A DNA stretch of 64,000 bases from an uncultured Lachnospira sp. (GTDB lineage: Bacteria; Bacillota; Clostridia; Lachnospirales; Lachnospiraceae): assembly GCA_910589305.1 (NCBI GenBank), contig CAJUTV010000001.1, positions 309,149-373,148 on the forward strand. Direction: 5' to 3'. The position numbers were made by a program, and so were the translations under genes. Of this stretch, positions 42,480-53,500 are shown piece after piece. The notes beneath the pieces were generated by a model. That model saw only the letters and a program-made list of their open reading frames with translations. It was not told where the DNA came from and made no database searches. Each line of letters starts with the position of its first letter. Within the stretch, counting starts at the first letter, position 1.

Positions 42480-44516
42480 TTACTGAACAATTGTTTTTAC
42501 ACCAAGTATATGATTTTTAATCGCTACAATATCAATTAAGTCTACTCCATCTTTTCGATTGACATCTGCCGCTTTCATATAAATATCCGATAAATCAATC
42601 CAACCTAACATATTTCTTTTTAATCGAACAATATCTAACAAATCAATCTCGCCGTCTCCATTGACATCTCCATATAAAATAGCTGTAAATTGTTCAAATA
42701 CTCCATCATCTGAAACTATTTTAAGAACATCACCTGTACCAATAATACCTGAAGTCTTTTCATTGTCATTTTTATCATATACTTTTAAAACGGCTGGTCC
42801 TTCAATATGCACAGCTGCAACAACATCTTGAATCGTACTTCCTAACGCAATTTTACTTACGGTATGGTCGTCTCTATCAAATATATACTCTGAAGTAAAA
42901 GATATTGGTTCATTTTCACTTGCCTTTCTGGCAACTGTAATTGTGTAGGTTCTTGTTGTGCCATTTCCTGCATTGACATCAATATCAAACACATTATCGC
43001 CAACAGATAAATCCTTTTGTCCCAAACCTTCAATACTGTTTACATCACCTAATGCCTCTGCCGAAATGGTAATTGTATCAACATCATTTTCAACAATTAA
43101 TGTATATTCTGTCGTATACTTGCTAAAGGAAGGTGTTAATGTATAGCCTTCCACCTCTAAATTCTTAAGAAGATTATTCGGATTTCCGTCACCTTCTGGT
43201 ATTGGACAGGCAGACTCTGGCATATTTTCATATACAGGTATTGTAAATATTAATGCTGTATTTTCTTTGATTTCATCAGAATAAGCCTTTGATGCAGTAA
43301 TAGACTCACTTCTTGCCGCTAATATATTGGTCATATACTGATGCCAATAAGGTGATACCATATCAAATTTTTCATAATAAATCGTATCCTGCCCACGATT
43401 AATATAATTTTTTCCGATAATTTTAGCACCGCCAATAATTGACAACATTCTGCTATTCCATGGGCGAAGTGTCTCCTCATCATATCGCTTTGCATAGATT
43501 AAGCCATTGACAACTGCCCCTTGACCATTCGCAGCAAAAGCGCCTTGATTATAATAATTATAATAACCCTCATATCCTGATATAGTACCAGATATACTCC
43601 CACCATATCCAGAACTTCCCTGTTCTTGTATAATTCTTGAAGCTAAATGATATGGGCTTACACCAGACTCCTGCCCTGCTTTTAATAATCCTGAAGCATA
43701 GGTATAATTTGTTCCATTATAGGATAAATCATGTGAGGAATTATTCATAAACGTATTGCGAATAATATTATAAATTCCGCTTTCCATATGTAAATTAGAA
43801 TTATACGACAAACGCTCAAACATAAAAATATTGGTCTCATTTAAAAAATTTCTTGCATCTAGCGCATATTGAACCAACTCACTTGAGGCTTGAACCCATC
43901 CGCCGCTGTCAAACACAATCCATCTGTCTAAGTCCCAATCGTAACATCCTTCTTCAATAGATTTCCATGAACTGATAGAAGACTCATGGATTAAACTTCT
44001 ACCAATTACATTTTCATTTTCAACAACTTCGTTCCAATCTTTTCCAACATGGTCTGCCACAAATACCCACTTTGGATAGCGTGCATGAAGATTTCGCAAT
44101 CCCTCTTTATAGGATTCAGGAAATTGTTGTTTTTCTAAGTATTCTTCAAAATCTTTTTCTTCCTCATATACAATGATTTCGTGGACAAATTCGCCACTTA
44201 TATATCCATATGTGTAAGTGCCATCATAATAAAAACCAATTTTATACCAATAATATGTATCGCTTGTATATACCTTATCGTATATATCAAAGCCAAAACC
44301 TCCATTGACTACAGTTATAATATTACTGTTATCTGAAGTGGATGTGCTTGTCCTGATTCTTAATCCTGTGACATCGGCATTCACTTCACCTTTTCCTATA
44401 ATTTCATCTGCTCTTACATATGCTGGATTAAAAACAAACGTGTTTAGTACGATTCCTGAAAAAATCATCACGAATATGAGAAGTAAACTTAATATTACTC
44501 TTTTCCATCTCTTCAC
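42480..44516 (-). CDS. Secreted dockerin-bearing glucosaminidase with SH3 domain
   Basis: 678 residues, start GTG after GGAGGGG. Signal peptide to about residue 37. An SH3b wall-binding domain (VTGLRIRTSTSTSD, YTYGYISGEFV) lies at about 45-115. A glucosaminidase domain at about 140-410 has SPYHLASRIIQEQGSSG, with the catalytic glutamate, and GYYNYYNQGAF. A cadherin-like beta-sandwich (LKNLEVEGYTLTPSFSKYT) follows. The end is a type I dockerin with both calcium loops: DVNGDGEIDLLDIVRLKR and DVNRKDGVDLIDIVAIKN. It should cut peptidoglycan glycan strands and dock onto a cohesin, most simply the one encoded next. Confidence 0.9.
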   Translation of the reverse strand: MKRWKRVILSLLLIFVMIFSGIVLNTFVFNPAYVRADEIIGKGEVNADVTGLRIRTSTSTSDNSNIITVVNGGFGFDIYDKVYTSDTYYWYKIGFYYDGTYTYGYISGEFVHEIIVYEEEKDFEEYLEKQQFPESYKEGLRNLHARYPKWVFVADHVGKDWNEVVENENVIGRSLIHESSISSWKSIEEGCYDWDLDRWIVFDSGGWVQASSELVQYALDARNFLNETNIFMFERLSYNSNLHMESGIYNIIRNTFMNNSSHDLSYNGTNYTYASGLLKAGQESGVSPYHLASRIIQEQGSSGYGGSISGTISGYEGYYNYYNQGAFAANGQGAVVNGLIYAKRYDEETLRPWNSRMLSIIGGAKIIGKNYINRGQDTIYYEKFDMVSPYWHQYMTNILAARSESITASKAYSDEIKENTALIFTIPVYENMPESACPIPEGDGNPNNLLKNLEVEGYTLTPSFSKYTTEYTLIVENDVDTITISAEALGDVNSIEGLGQKDLSVGDNVFDIDVNAGNGTTRTYTITVARKASENEPISFTSEYIFDRDDHTVSKIALGSTIQDVVAAVHIEGPAVLKVYDKNDNEKTSGIIGTGDVLKIVSDDGVFEQFTAILYGDVNGDGEIDLLDIVRLKRNMLGWIDLSDIYMKAADVNRKDGVDLIDIVAIKNHILGVKTIVQ

Positions 44517-44544
44517 AGTACCCCTCCATTAATCATGTCTTTAC

Positions 44545-46134
44545 CTAACTATTTCTTCCAAACTCTGAGAGTTTTAATCCCTCATTTCTCTCCAGTACCA
44601 TATTAACACTCCAACTGTTTACAAACAATAAAAGCGGATTATCTTTTAAGTCTTTTATCTTTTTCATATCTGATGTTCCAACAATTTTATTCATATCAAC
44701 ATGCGCTGCATCTTCAATCCATCGAATATACTCATATGGGAGTTTTTCAAGTTTAATTTCCACATTATACTCATTTTTCAATCGATATTCCAACACTTCA
44801 AATTGAAGCACACCAACAACGCCGACAATAATTTCTTCCATACCAGAATTAAATTCCTGAAATATTTGAATAGCACCTTCCTGTGCAATCTGACTAATTC
44901 CTTTGACAAATTGTTTTCTCTTCATAGTATCAACTTGTCTTACCCTAGCAAAATGTTCTGGTGCAAATGTTGGTATACCTTCATACTGAAATTTCTTATC
45001 CGATAGACATATCGTATCCCCTATCGAAAATATACCAGGGTCAAACACGCCAATAATATCACCTGCATAGGCTTCTTTTACAATATGTCTTTCCTGTGCC
45101 ATCATTTGCTGTGGCTGTGAAAGGCGTATCTTTTTCCCGCCCTGCACATGATTTGCTTCCATCCCAGCTATAAATTGTCCAGAACAAATGCGCATAAATG
45201 CAATTCTATCTCTGTGTGCCTTGTTCATATTTGCCTGTATTTTAAAGACAAATGCCGAAAATTCTGCCTCAACAGGGTCAATTAAACCAATACTTGAATT
45301 TCTAGGCAATGGTGCTGTTGTCATACTTAAAAAGTGCTGTAAAAATGTCTCAACGCCAAAATTGGTAAGTGCTGAACCAAAAAATACAGGTGTGAGATTG
45401 CCCGCCTGTATCCTGTCTAAATCATACTCTGCACTTGCTCCATCTAACAATTCAACATCATCCTTTAATTTTTCATAAAAATCTTGTCCTATCTCGGATA
45501 CAAGTGCATAATCTGAAATGGAGATTGTCTTTACATCAACTTCACGCTGACCATTCATGGCTGCCTGAAACAAAGAAACTTCCTTTTTATCCCTGTCATA
45601 GACACCTTTAAATTCCTTGCCACAGCCTATTGGCCAATTCATTGGACATGTACTGATTCCAAGCACCTTTTCAATATCATCTAACAGTTCAAATGGGTCG
45701 TTAGCTTCCCGATCCATCTTATTAATAAATGTAAAAATAGGAATATGCCTCATCACACAAACTTTAAACAACTTAATCGTCTGCTTTTCTACACCTTTTG
45801 AGGCGTCAATTACCATAACTGCTGAATCTGCTGCCATAAGCGTTCGATATGTGTCCTCCGAGAAATCCTCATGTCCTGGCGTATCCAATATATTGATACA
45901 ATAACCATCATAATTAAACTGCAATACTGATGATGTGACAGAGATACCTCTCTCTTTTTCTATCTCCATCCAGTCTGAAACAGCATGTTTTGCTGTTTTC
46001 TTGCCCTTAACTGAGCCTGCAAGATTAATGGCTTTGCCATATAGCAAAAACTTCTCTGTAAGTGTTGTTTTGCCCGCATCTGGGTGGGAAATAATCGCAA
46101 ATGTTCTGCGTTTATTAATCGCCTCTTTCATCAT
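44545..46134 (-). CDS. prfC: Peptide chain release factor 3
   Basis: 529 residues from ATG 46134 (MMKEAINKRRTF), behind GAAGGAAG; a GTG at 46179 with GGAGG is an alternative start. GTPase motifs: AIISHPDAGKTTL (G1), ILDTPGHEDF (G3), TFINKMDREA (G4). Domain III ends with VGVVGVLQFEVLEYRLKNEY. It recycles RF1/RF2 from the ribosome after termination. Monocistronic. Confidence 0.95.
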   Translation of the reverse strand: MMKEAINKRRTFAIISHPDAGKTTLTEKFLLYGKAINLAGSVKGKKTAKHAVSDWMEIEKERGISVTSSVLQFNYDGYCINILDTPGHEDFSEDTYRTLMAADSAVMVIDASKGVEKQTIKLFKVCVMRHIPIFTFINKMDREANDPFELLDDIEKVLGISTCPMNWPIGCGKEFKGVYDRDKKEVSLFQAAMNGQREVDVKTISISDYALVSEIGQDFYEKLKDDVELLDGASAEYDLDRIQAGNLTPVFFGSALTNFGVETFLQHFLSMTTAPLPRNSSIGLIDPVEAEFSAFVFKIQANMNKAHRDRIAFMRICSGQFIAGMEANHVQGGKKIRLSQPQQMMAQERHIVKEAYAGDIIGVFDPGIFSIGDTICLSDKKFQYEGIPTFAPEHFARVRQVDTMKRKQFVKGISQIAQEGAIQIFQEFNSGMEEIIVGVVGVLQFEVLEYRLKNEYNVEIKLEKLPYEYIRWIEDAAHVDMNKIVGTSDMKKIKDLKDNPLLLFVNSWSVNMVLERNEGLKLSEFGRNS

Positions 46135-46259
46135 TCTTCCTTCAGGAAATGGGAAAATTTCCATTGTATCTAAATCCACTGTCGCAATCCTCCATACCAA
46201 TCTTTATGCTGCAATCCAAAGCCACAGCCAATGATTTTTATTTCTATTTTTACTTATAT

Positions 46260-46337
46260 AAGGCTGCTGCATGAATCTTTTATACAAAAAATATATCTTG
46301 CTTTATAAAATCACTTCATTTTGCGACAGCCCTATCA
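46260..46337 (-). terminator. Probable terminator after the 85-residue gene
   Basis: AGGGCTGTCGCA on the minus strand can pair with TGCAGCAGCCTT across a long AT-rich loop. The tail is only moderately U-rich. Confidence 0.5.
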
Positions 46338-46350
46338 CCCTAATACGTTA

Positions 46351-46608
46351 CTATGCTCTATTCAGCTCAAACTTATAACTTACTTCTGATTTATCATCAA
46401 TTCTTCTAAATACATTGACAACACCATTCATCACTTCTGAAAATTGTTCATCATCTGCTTCAATAGTGACAACCTGTCCTTCTTCTTTTATCACAACATC
46501 CGTTGCTTTTGTATGTTCAAAAATTGACTTTTTTACGTCCTCTACCTTATCTTGTGTATCTAACAACTTGCTTTTACTCTTAAATTTCACATTGTATGTT
46601 CTTATCAT
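46351..46608 (-). CDS. Small conserved hypothetical protein
   Basis: 85 residues, alpha/beta in character (MIRTYNVKFKSKSKLL, QVVTIEADDEQFSEVMNGV). Strong site GGAGG eight bases before ATG and codon use like its neighbours support a real gene. It could be a small ferredoxin-like fold. Not recognised; no conserved cysteine or catalytic motif. Confidence 0.65.
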   Translation of the reverse strand: MIRTYNVKFKSKSKLLDTQDKVEDVKKSIFEHTKATDVVIKEEGQVVTIEADDEQFSEVMNGVVNVFRRIDDKSEVSYKFELNRA

Positions 46609-46733
46609 TAATCTTATACCTCCATTCTTGCTCCATCTGCGAGTTTAGCGCAAACTTATCCATGTTATTACGCCTATTATATCATAATTTTTTACATAGT
46701 GAAACGCTGAAAATCTGCATAGCAAACTTTTAT

Positions 46734-46756
46734 AACTCGGCTTTTGCCGAGTTTAT
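46734..46756 (-). terminator. Intrinsic terminator of addA
   Basis: ACTCGGC-AAAA-GCCGAGT on the minus strand, a perfect 7-bp stem with a four-base loop, followed by TATAAAAGTTT. Confidence 0.75.
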
Positions 46757-46779
46757 TATATCTCAATAAGCATCCAACT

Positions 46780-49700
46780 TCAACTACCTAAATTTTGTAC
46801 AACTATTTCCTGTCCTAAACAAAAAGAATAAATAATTCGCTCTTTTACTGGAAGCCCTGTCAACTGCTGTAATGCCTTGCTATAATAATCCAACTGAATT
46901 GCATATCGGTTTATCAGCTCCTCAACGCCTTGTTCTCCCTTTGCAACACGGTCTGTCTTATAATCAATCACTGTTATTTTTCCATCTTCAACAAAATATA
47001 AATCAATAACCCCTTGAATCAGCATATCAGGTCCATTATCCATCAAAAAGACAAAGGGCTGCTCTCTCCATAACCTTTTTTCGGCATCTGCTTTGGCAAC
47101 TCGTTTTCCTAGTTTAGAATCACAAAACTGTTTGATATCAGCAGCCCGAATACATTGTCTTTGTTCTTTGTCAATAAATTCTTGCTCTAACAACGAATCA
47201 AGCTGTGCTTCAATATCATTATTTCCAAAGTCAACACATTCCATTATTCGGTGATAAGCGACACCTCTGTTTGCGGCAACTTGCTGTTTTGATGTATCTT
47301 CCAAAAACTTTGGAATAATCAATTCTTCCTCTATATTGGCATCCACCGCTTCTAAAAGATGTGCCTCCATTGCCATTCTCTCATCAATATCTGCATCATA
47401 CTGCATTTTCTTTAACTCTGAAACGGTAATTTTTGTCCTTGTTTCAGAATCTAGTTTATAAGGATATGGGGGAAGAAGCTTTATATCTTGCTCTACTTCG
47501 TCCTCATCAGACTGAAATTCTTTAAGCCTTATGCGTTCTTCCTCTGTCTGCTCTTCTTCGCCGCATAAATAAGCATTTTCATTATGTACTATAAATTTTC
47601 CCTCATTGCCCTCCTTTAAATGTACAACAGGCATAATCATATCTAGCATAGTGGTGCATTCTGCAACATCAGCATAGGTAAATTGATTGATTTCTTTGAT
47701 GGATTCTGCCTTTCTTTGCCACTTTAACAGTGCAGTCTCCAAATTACTGACCGTTCCTGTGATAAACAGCTTTTCTTTTGCCCTAGTCATAGCTACATAT
47801 AAAACACGCATCGTCTCGCTGATATCCTCTTTAATAATACTTTTTGAAATTGCATTTTTAATAAGCGTTGGCTGTATTGTTCTTTTTTCTAAATCAACCA
47901 AATCAGCACCAATTCCAAGCTCTTGGTGAACAATCACACTTCCCAAAGCATCGGCATGATTTAATTTTTTCCCCATACCAGTAAGGATAACTACAGGAAA
48001 TTCCAACCCTTTACTTTTATGAATACTCATAATGCGTACTACATTATCATTACTTCCAAGAAGAGAGGCTTCGCCCAATTCCACATTATATTTTTTTAAT
48101 CGTTCAATATATCGCAGAAAATTAAAAAGCCCCTGATAGCTTGTACTTTCATATGCTCTTGCCTTCTCCATTAAAATATCAAGGTTCGCTTGACGCCTTT
48201 TTCCTGCTGGCATTGTTCCCACATAATCATAATAACCTGTATTATACATTACATCCCAAATCAAATCATAAACAGACATATATTCAGACTTTTCTCTATA
48301 TCGGTAAAGCAGTTCCAAAAATGCTTTTGCTTTTGGATTATCACTTTCTTTTAATTGAATATACAATTTCACCCTTTTATCCGTTACTCTGATTTCAGAT
48401 AATTCTTTTGTGTCCATTCTTCCAAAATAAGAAAGAAGCACTGCCGCCATAGGAATATCTTGCAAAGGATTATCAATCACTGTAAGCATACTTAATATCA
48501 ATTTAACCTCTCGTACATTAAAATACCCTTCTGATGTATCACAGTATGCTGGTATTCCCTGACTCATAAGAATATCAACAAATGTATCTGCAACGCCTGT
48601 TATGGTCTTTGACAAAATAACAATATCACTATAACGAATAGGACGGTACCCTCCCGTTATTGTTTTATCATACACCACATGAACGGTTCTATCGGCTGGG
48701 TGAACAAGCTCTTCAATCATATTGCACACACGCATAGCTTCCAATGTGCTGGTTTCTCTCTCATCTTCACTTTTTGCAACAACCAGTACTTCTGTTTCTG
48801 GCTTCTTATCAAAACCTACTGCCTGATACGCTTTATTGACGACAACAATTTGTTCTGGACTAGCAGGATATTCCATACCATGATTTAACTGCGCATTTTC
48901 ATCATATTCAATCCCACAGTAATCCATGTGCATAATCCTTTTAAACACATCATTCGCCGTATAAAGCACATTGCTTCTGCTTCTAAAATTAGCTTGCAAT
49001 TCTATTTTTGTTCCTTTTTTCAGACTGCTGTCTTTTAAATCGTTTATTTTTAAATTGTTTATCTCTAAATCTTTTTCTTCTAAATGCTCTACTTCTAATC
49101 CTTTTTCTTTTAAATGGTCTGTTTCTAAACTTCTTTCTTTTGCACTTTCAACTTCTTTATAACAATTATATTTGTCCATAAATAACTCTGGACATGCCAT
49201 TCTAAATTTATAGATACTTTGTTTTACATCGCCAACCATATAAATGTTATCGGATTTATCGCTTAATCGCTGTCTGGAAACGGCTGTCAATATCTCCTCT
49301 TGAAGCATATTGCTGTCTTGATATTCATCAATTAATATTTCCTCATAATATGCTGCCAATGTATTTGCCACTTCTGTATATACTTTTTTTCCGTTCTCTA
49401 TTCGTACAAGAATATTTAATGCCATATGTTCCATATCATTAAAATCAATAATATTTCGCTCTCTTTTTTCCTTCTGCATATATGAAGAAAACATCCTTGC
49501 CAATTCTAACATTTTATGCACATAAGGCGCATTTCTTATAATATTTTCATACATCGTATTATACTCTTCAGACAATATTTTTCCTGCAATCGTCTTTGTA
49601 ATATAAGCTTTATAACGGTCTCTGCAGCTTTTTACATAATCTTTTTTTTCTTCATCTACATCTTTTTTTGCTCTTGGCAATCGCTCAAAATTGATTTGAT

Positions 49701-50523
49701 GGATTTTTCTTAAAAATTCATCAAACGTTTTTGCGCATAACAATTCTTTGATATCTTGATGTTCATTCTCAATACATTCAAGATAGGCAAGCGGTCCTTC
49801 CTCACTTACACAAATTGACTCCATTTTAGAATATCGAAAACTATAATCTCTTAACTGCTGTTTTATATCCTCCCATAAGCTGACAACACAAACATGATTT
49901 TCAAAATCTTCCTTATCTTTTATATGATACATTTCTTTGCAACGGTCATACCATTCTTCTTCCCATGGACAGCTGCGTGCAAAATGATAAATATTGCTTA
50001 TAATATCCATAACCTTACGGTCATCTCTTCCTGTTCCATACGCATCGATAAGATTTTGAAAATCCTCATCTTCTTTTGTATAATATTCCTCCATAAGCGC
50101 CATAAGCACATCATGTTCCAACAGTTTTAATTCCCCTTCGTCGGCTGTGCGAAAACCGGGGTCAATATCAACATCAACAAAATAATTTCTTACAATATTT
50201 AAACAAAAACTGTCAATCGTTGTAATCTGTGCATTGTTAATAAGTGTCTGCTGCCGTATTAACAATTCATTATTTGGATTTTCTTCGCATAATTTTTCTA
50301 ACGCACTTCTTAAACGCTGTTTCATCTCAGCGGCAGCAGCTCTTGTAAACGTGACAATAACAAGCCTGTCCGCATCAACAGGATTTTCTTTAGACGTTAT
50401 TTTTTCTAAAATTCGCTGCACTAAAACAGCCGTTTTTCCTGAACCTGCTGCTGCTGATACTAGTATATTTTGACCGTTTAAATAAATGGCGTCCTTTTGC
50501 CTATCTGTCCATTGATTTGCCAT
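46780..50523 (-). CDS. addA: ATP-dependent helicase/nuclease subunit A
   Basis: 1247 residues from ATG 50523, nine bases after GAGGAGG. UvrD-type helicase: VSAAAGSGKTAVLVQRIL (Walker A), FTRAAAAEMKQRL, IDEYQDSN, GDVKQSIYKFR, VRIMSIHKSKGLEFPVV and VAMTRAKEKL. The C-terminal RecB-like nuclease has DLYFVEDGKITVIDYKTDR. With AddB it processes double-strand breaks up to a Chi site for RecA loading. Between QSIYKFR and NFRSRSNVL, at about residues 460-500, it has four 10-residue repeats that other AddA proteins lack. The gene overlaps addB by 23 bp. Confidence 0.95.
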   Translation of the reverse strand: MANQWTDRQKDAIYLNGQNILVSAAAGSGKTAVLVQRILEKITSKENPVDADRLVIVTFTRAAAAEMKQRLRSALEKLCEENPNNELLIRQQTLINNAQITTIDSFCLNIVRNYFVDVDIDPGFRTADEGELKLLEHDVLMALMEEYYTKEDEDFQNLIDAYGTGRDDRKVMDIISNIYHFARSCPWEEEWYDRCKEMYHIKDKEDFENHVCVVSLWEDIKQQLRDYSFRYSKMESICVSEEGPLAYLECIENEHQDIKELLCAKTFDEFLRKIHQINFERLPRAKKDVDEEKKDYVKSCRDRYKAYITKTIAGKILSEEYNTMYENIIRNAPYVHKMLELARMFSSYMQKEKRERNIIDFNDMEHMALNILVRIENGKKVYTEVANTLAAYYEEILIDEYQDSNMLQEEILTAVSRQRLSDKSDNIYMVGDVKQSIYKFRMACPELFMDKYNCYKEVESAKERSLETDHLKEKGLEVEHLEEKDLEINNLKINDLKDSSLKKGTKIELQANFRSRSNVLYTANDVFKRIMHMDYCGIEYDENAQLNHGMEYPASPEQIVVVNKAYQAVGFDKKPETEVLVVAKSEDERETSTLEAMRVCNMIEELVHPADRTVHVVYDKTITGGYRPIRYSDIVILSKTITGVADTFVDILMSQGIPAYCDTSEGYFNVREVKLILSMLTVIDNPLQDIPMAAVLLSYFGRMDTKELSEIRVTDKRVKLYIQLKESDNPKAKAFLELLYRYREKSEYMSVYDLIWDVMYNTGYYDYVGTMPAGKRRQANLDILMEKARAYESTSYQGLFNFLRYIERLKKYNVELGEASLLGSNDNVVRIMSIHKSKGLEFPVVILTGMGKKLNHADALGSVIVHQELGIGADLVDLEKRTIQPTLIKNAISKSIIKEDISETMRVLYVAMTRAKEKLFITGTVSNLETALLKWQRKAESIKEINQFTYADVAECTTMLDMIMPVVHLKEGNEGKFIVHNENAYLCGEEEQTEEERIRLKEFQSDEDEVEQDIKLLPPYPYKLDSETRTKITVSELKKMQYDADIDERMAMEAHLLEAVDANIEEELIIPKFLEDTSKQQVAANRGVAYHRIMECVDFGNNDIEAQLDSLLEQEFIDKEQRQCIRAADIKQFCDSKLGKRVAKADAEKRLWREQPFVFLMDNGPDMLIQGVIDLYFVEDGKITVIDYKTDRVAKGEQGVEELINRYAIQLDYYSKALQQLTGLPVKERIIYSFCLGQEIVVQNLGS
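49021..49140 (-). repeat. In-frame 30-bp tandem repeat within addA
   Basis: About four units encode LETDHLKEKG, LEVEHLEEKD, LEINNLKIND and LKDSSLKKGT. Each is 30 bp long, so changes in copy number keep the frame. The peptide is predicted to be a charged helix. Confidence 0.8.
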
Positions 50524-53500
50524 CTGAGCCTGCCTCCTCATCTTTTTCTTGATTTAATTTTTCATCAATCTTTTCCCAAATTTCTTCTGGTTTTAAATTT
50601 GCAAATTTGCGAAATCCTTTGCCGCCCAAACTTGGAGAAAACCCGCACACTTCATTATACGGACAGTAATCGCATGATGTGTGCATACCATTTTTATAAG
50701 GATTAATGCGATTATTCCCCTCTAAGATATCTTTTCCAATATCGGTTTGATTGACCGATACATAATGCTGCAATTTATCAAACGATTCTGTTGACAATGT
50801 ATTTTCTTTTTCTTTGATATTGCCATCTTTATCAAAATTTACAGGCACTACAACCGACTTGCTTGTATCGCTTGAATCCATCAGTTTTGGAAGATTATAT
50901 TCTTTGTTAATTGCCCCTTTTAACATCAATTCTTCAAGGATATCTTTATTAAGCTGTTCCTCGCTTTGATTGTCAAACGCAATAATTGGATTTTTGACAT
51001 TATAATAAAATACACCTGCAGGGATAATATTTTTTTCTGGGTGCCGCTTTTGTTCCATTAACATCGCTGCTCTTAAATATGTAACTAGCTGCATCTTTAA
51101 CCCATAATACACTTGTGCAAGATTAAAATCGGAATTTCCTGTCTTGTAATCAACAACCCTTACATAAACATTTTTATCGTCCTCATAGATATCAATTCTA
51201 TCAATCTTGCCTGTAATGCACATTTTTGCATGACCACTGTCTAATACAATTTCTTGCTCATCCATCATAAATGAAAATTCAAATTCATCTGGTACAAATT
51301 TCCCGCTGTCAATTTGCCTGCCTATCGCCCAAAGCGTCCTATCTGCCAATTTTGCCATTCTTTTTAATATAAACTTATTTCTTCCGCTATCTTTTAAAAT
51401 CGTATCCGAATATTCATCACTAAGTCGGGCTAATACATCCTGCACATAACCAAACCTTGACTCATCACTAAGATTTTGAAGCTGTTTTCCTTCTTGTTCC
51501 ACACGCTTGCATACATTTTCAATAACACTGTGCATAATCGTTCCAAAATCACTGCTCTCAAATGTATATTCATCTCTTCCATACAGTCCTAACCCATGAC
51601 AGAGAAAATAAGCAAAATGGCAGGATGAATATTGTTCAAAAGCCGATATACTGCCAGAAAGCCGCTCATTGTAAAGCTTTAAGGCAAGATGTTCTCCTAG
51701 CATTTGGATATACGCATCAGGATTATAAACCAAATCGCTTTTTGGAATTTTTATATATTTAAGCTGTGAATTAAATTCTTTTGATGTATCCATAGACACA
51801 TCTGGAAACATCTGTCGAATACTTTGCAAAAGATAAGAAGGCAATGCGCCTTTTCCGTCCGTTCCTTTTGATGAAAAGGTAATATAAATTTTATCAGACG
51901 GCTTTGTAAGAACAAGATAGAGATAAAATTTTTGTACAAACGCCTTTCTTCTGGAACTATCGGACAATTCTATCTTCATATCTTCAAGATAGTCTCTGTC
52001 TGCCTCAGACAGTACTCCTTTACTTTCACTTTTTTTAGGAATAATCCCCTCATTCACGCCAAGAAAAAATAACACCTTAATCTCTTCTAATCGTGTTCGT
52101 TCAATATCACCCACAACAACACAATCTGCAGTAGGCGGAATTAATCCTACTTTAATCTCAGCAATACCCGAATCAATAATTCGATTAAATTCACTAAGAC
52201 TTAACTTTTGTTTGCCCAACAATTCCACTATCTTATCAAACAATTCAATAATTTTTGCATATATTTGATGATATTCATCGCCTGTATCAGGCAAATCGGC
52301 AAAATCATTAATTTTCTCCTGTGCTTTTGTGTCAACTAAAAATTCATAAACTGCCCGAACATAATCTTCAACAAACGCCTCTTTCTTTTTTAATTTTTTT
52401 TCCAATACCGCAAAAGGCGACATAATCTGTACACGCAATTCATTTAAATATTCAAGCGGGAACCCTTCTCTCTGCCTTCCTTTTCGAGTCCATTTTTTGC
52501 GCCACATTGTTCCGCGTACACCTGTTGCAACACAGTAATTATCAATTAAATCCACATCTTCTCTGGCAATTCCAGTCATACCTGTTCTTAGATAGCGCAG
52601 CATACTTTCATAACTATAATTTTTCTCAATAGCCTCCAACGCTCCCCTTAAAAATTCCACTAAAGGATTATCAGCAACCGTCTTTTTATTATCGACAAAC
52701 ACTGGAATATTATTTTGTTTGCATATATTTCCAGCCAACAGACCATACAATTCAATTTCACCAGAAACAATCGCAATATCTTTATATCTGTATCCATGAA
52801 ATCGTGTCAGTTTTAACAGTTCACTCACAGCAAACTGGACTTCTTCTTTAGGTGTTGATGCTTCATAGATATGAATTGCATCGCGGTCATCTTTATTTTG
52901 ATAAAATATTTTATTATATCGAAACAAATTTTTTTCAAGAAACGCTATTCTTTTATTTTGAAAACGCGGATTACTATTTTTATTCATAAGAACAGGCTCT
53001 AAAATATCAATATGTGCCTCATCACACAGACGATATAACTTTTGTACCATCTCCTTACTCATAAAAAAAAGATTGTGCATTCCCTCCATCACATTAAGCT
53101 TTTCTTTTGCGTCAATTGTCACCGTCACTGTAATTTGATGACATAACTGTAATAACAGAACCATAAGATTATACTGTATAGGGGTAAAACCAGTAAATCC
53201 ATCAAAAACAATTTCACTTTTTTTAATAATAGATGATTTATCAATCACTTGACACAACACATCTAATATTTCCTCTGATGTAATATAATTATCCGATAAA
53301 TAGTCCATAAATGAACGATATATAATATTTAAATCCTGCAATTTTGCGGTTAGAAGCTGATTGTCTGCCGATTTTACTGCAATTTCCCCAATATTGTCAA
53401 CGCTGATATTATATTGAAGAAGCTCTGATATAACAGACTTTAATTCCGATACAAAACCTATTTTGTTAATACTGCTCCCAAAATAATGCAGGCTTTTTTT

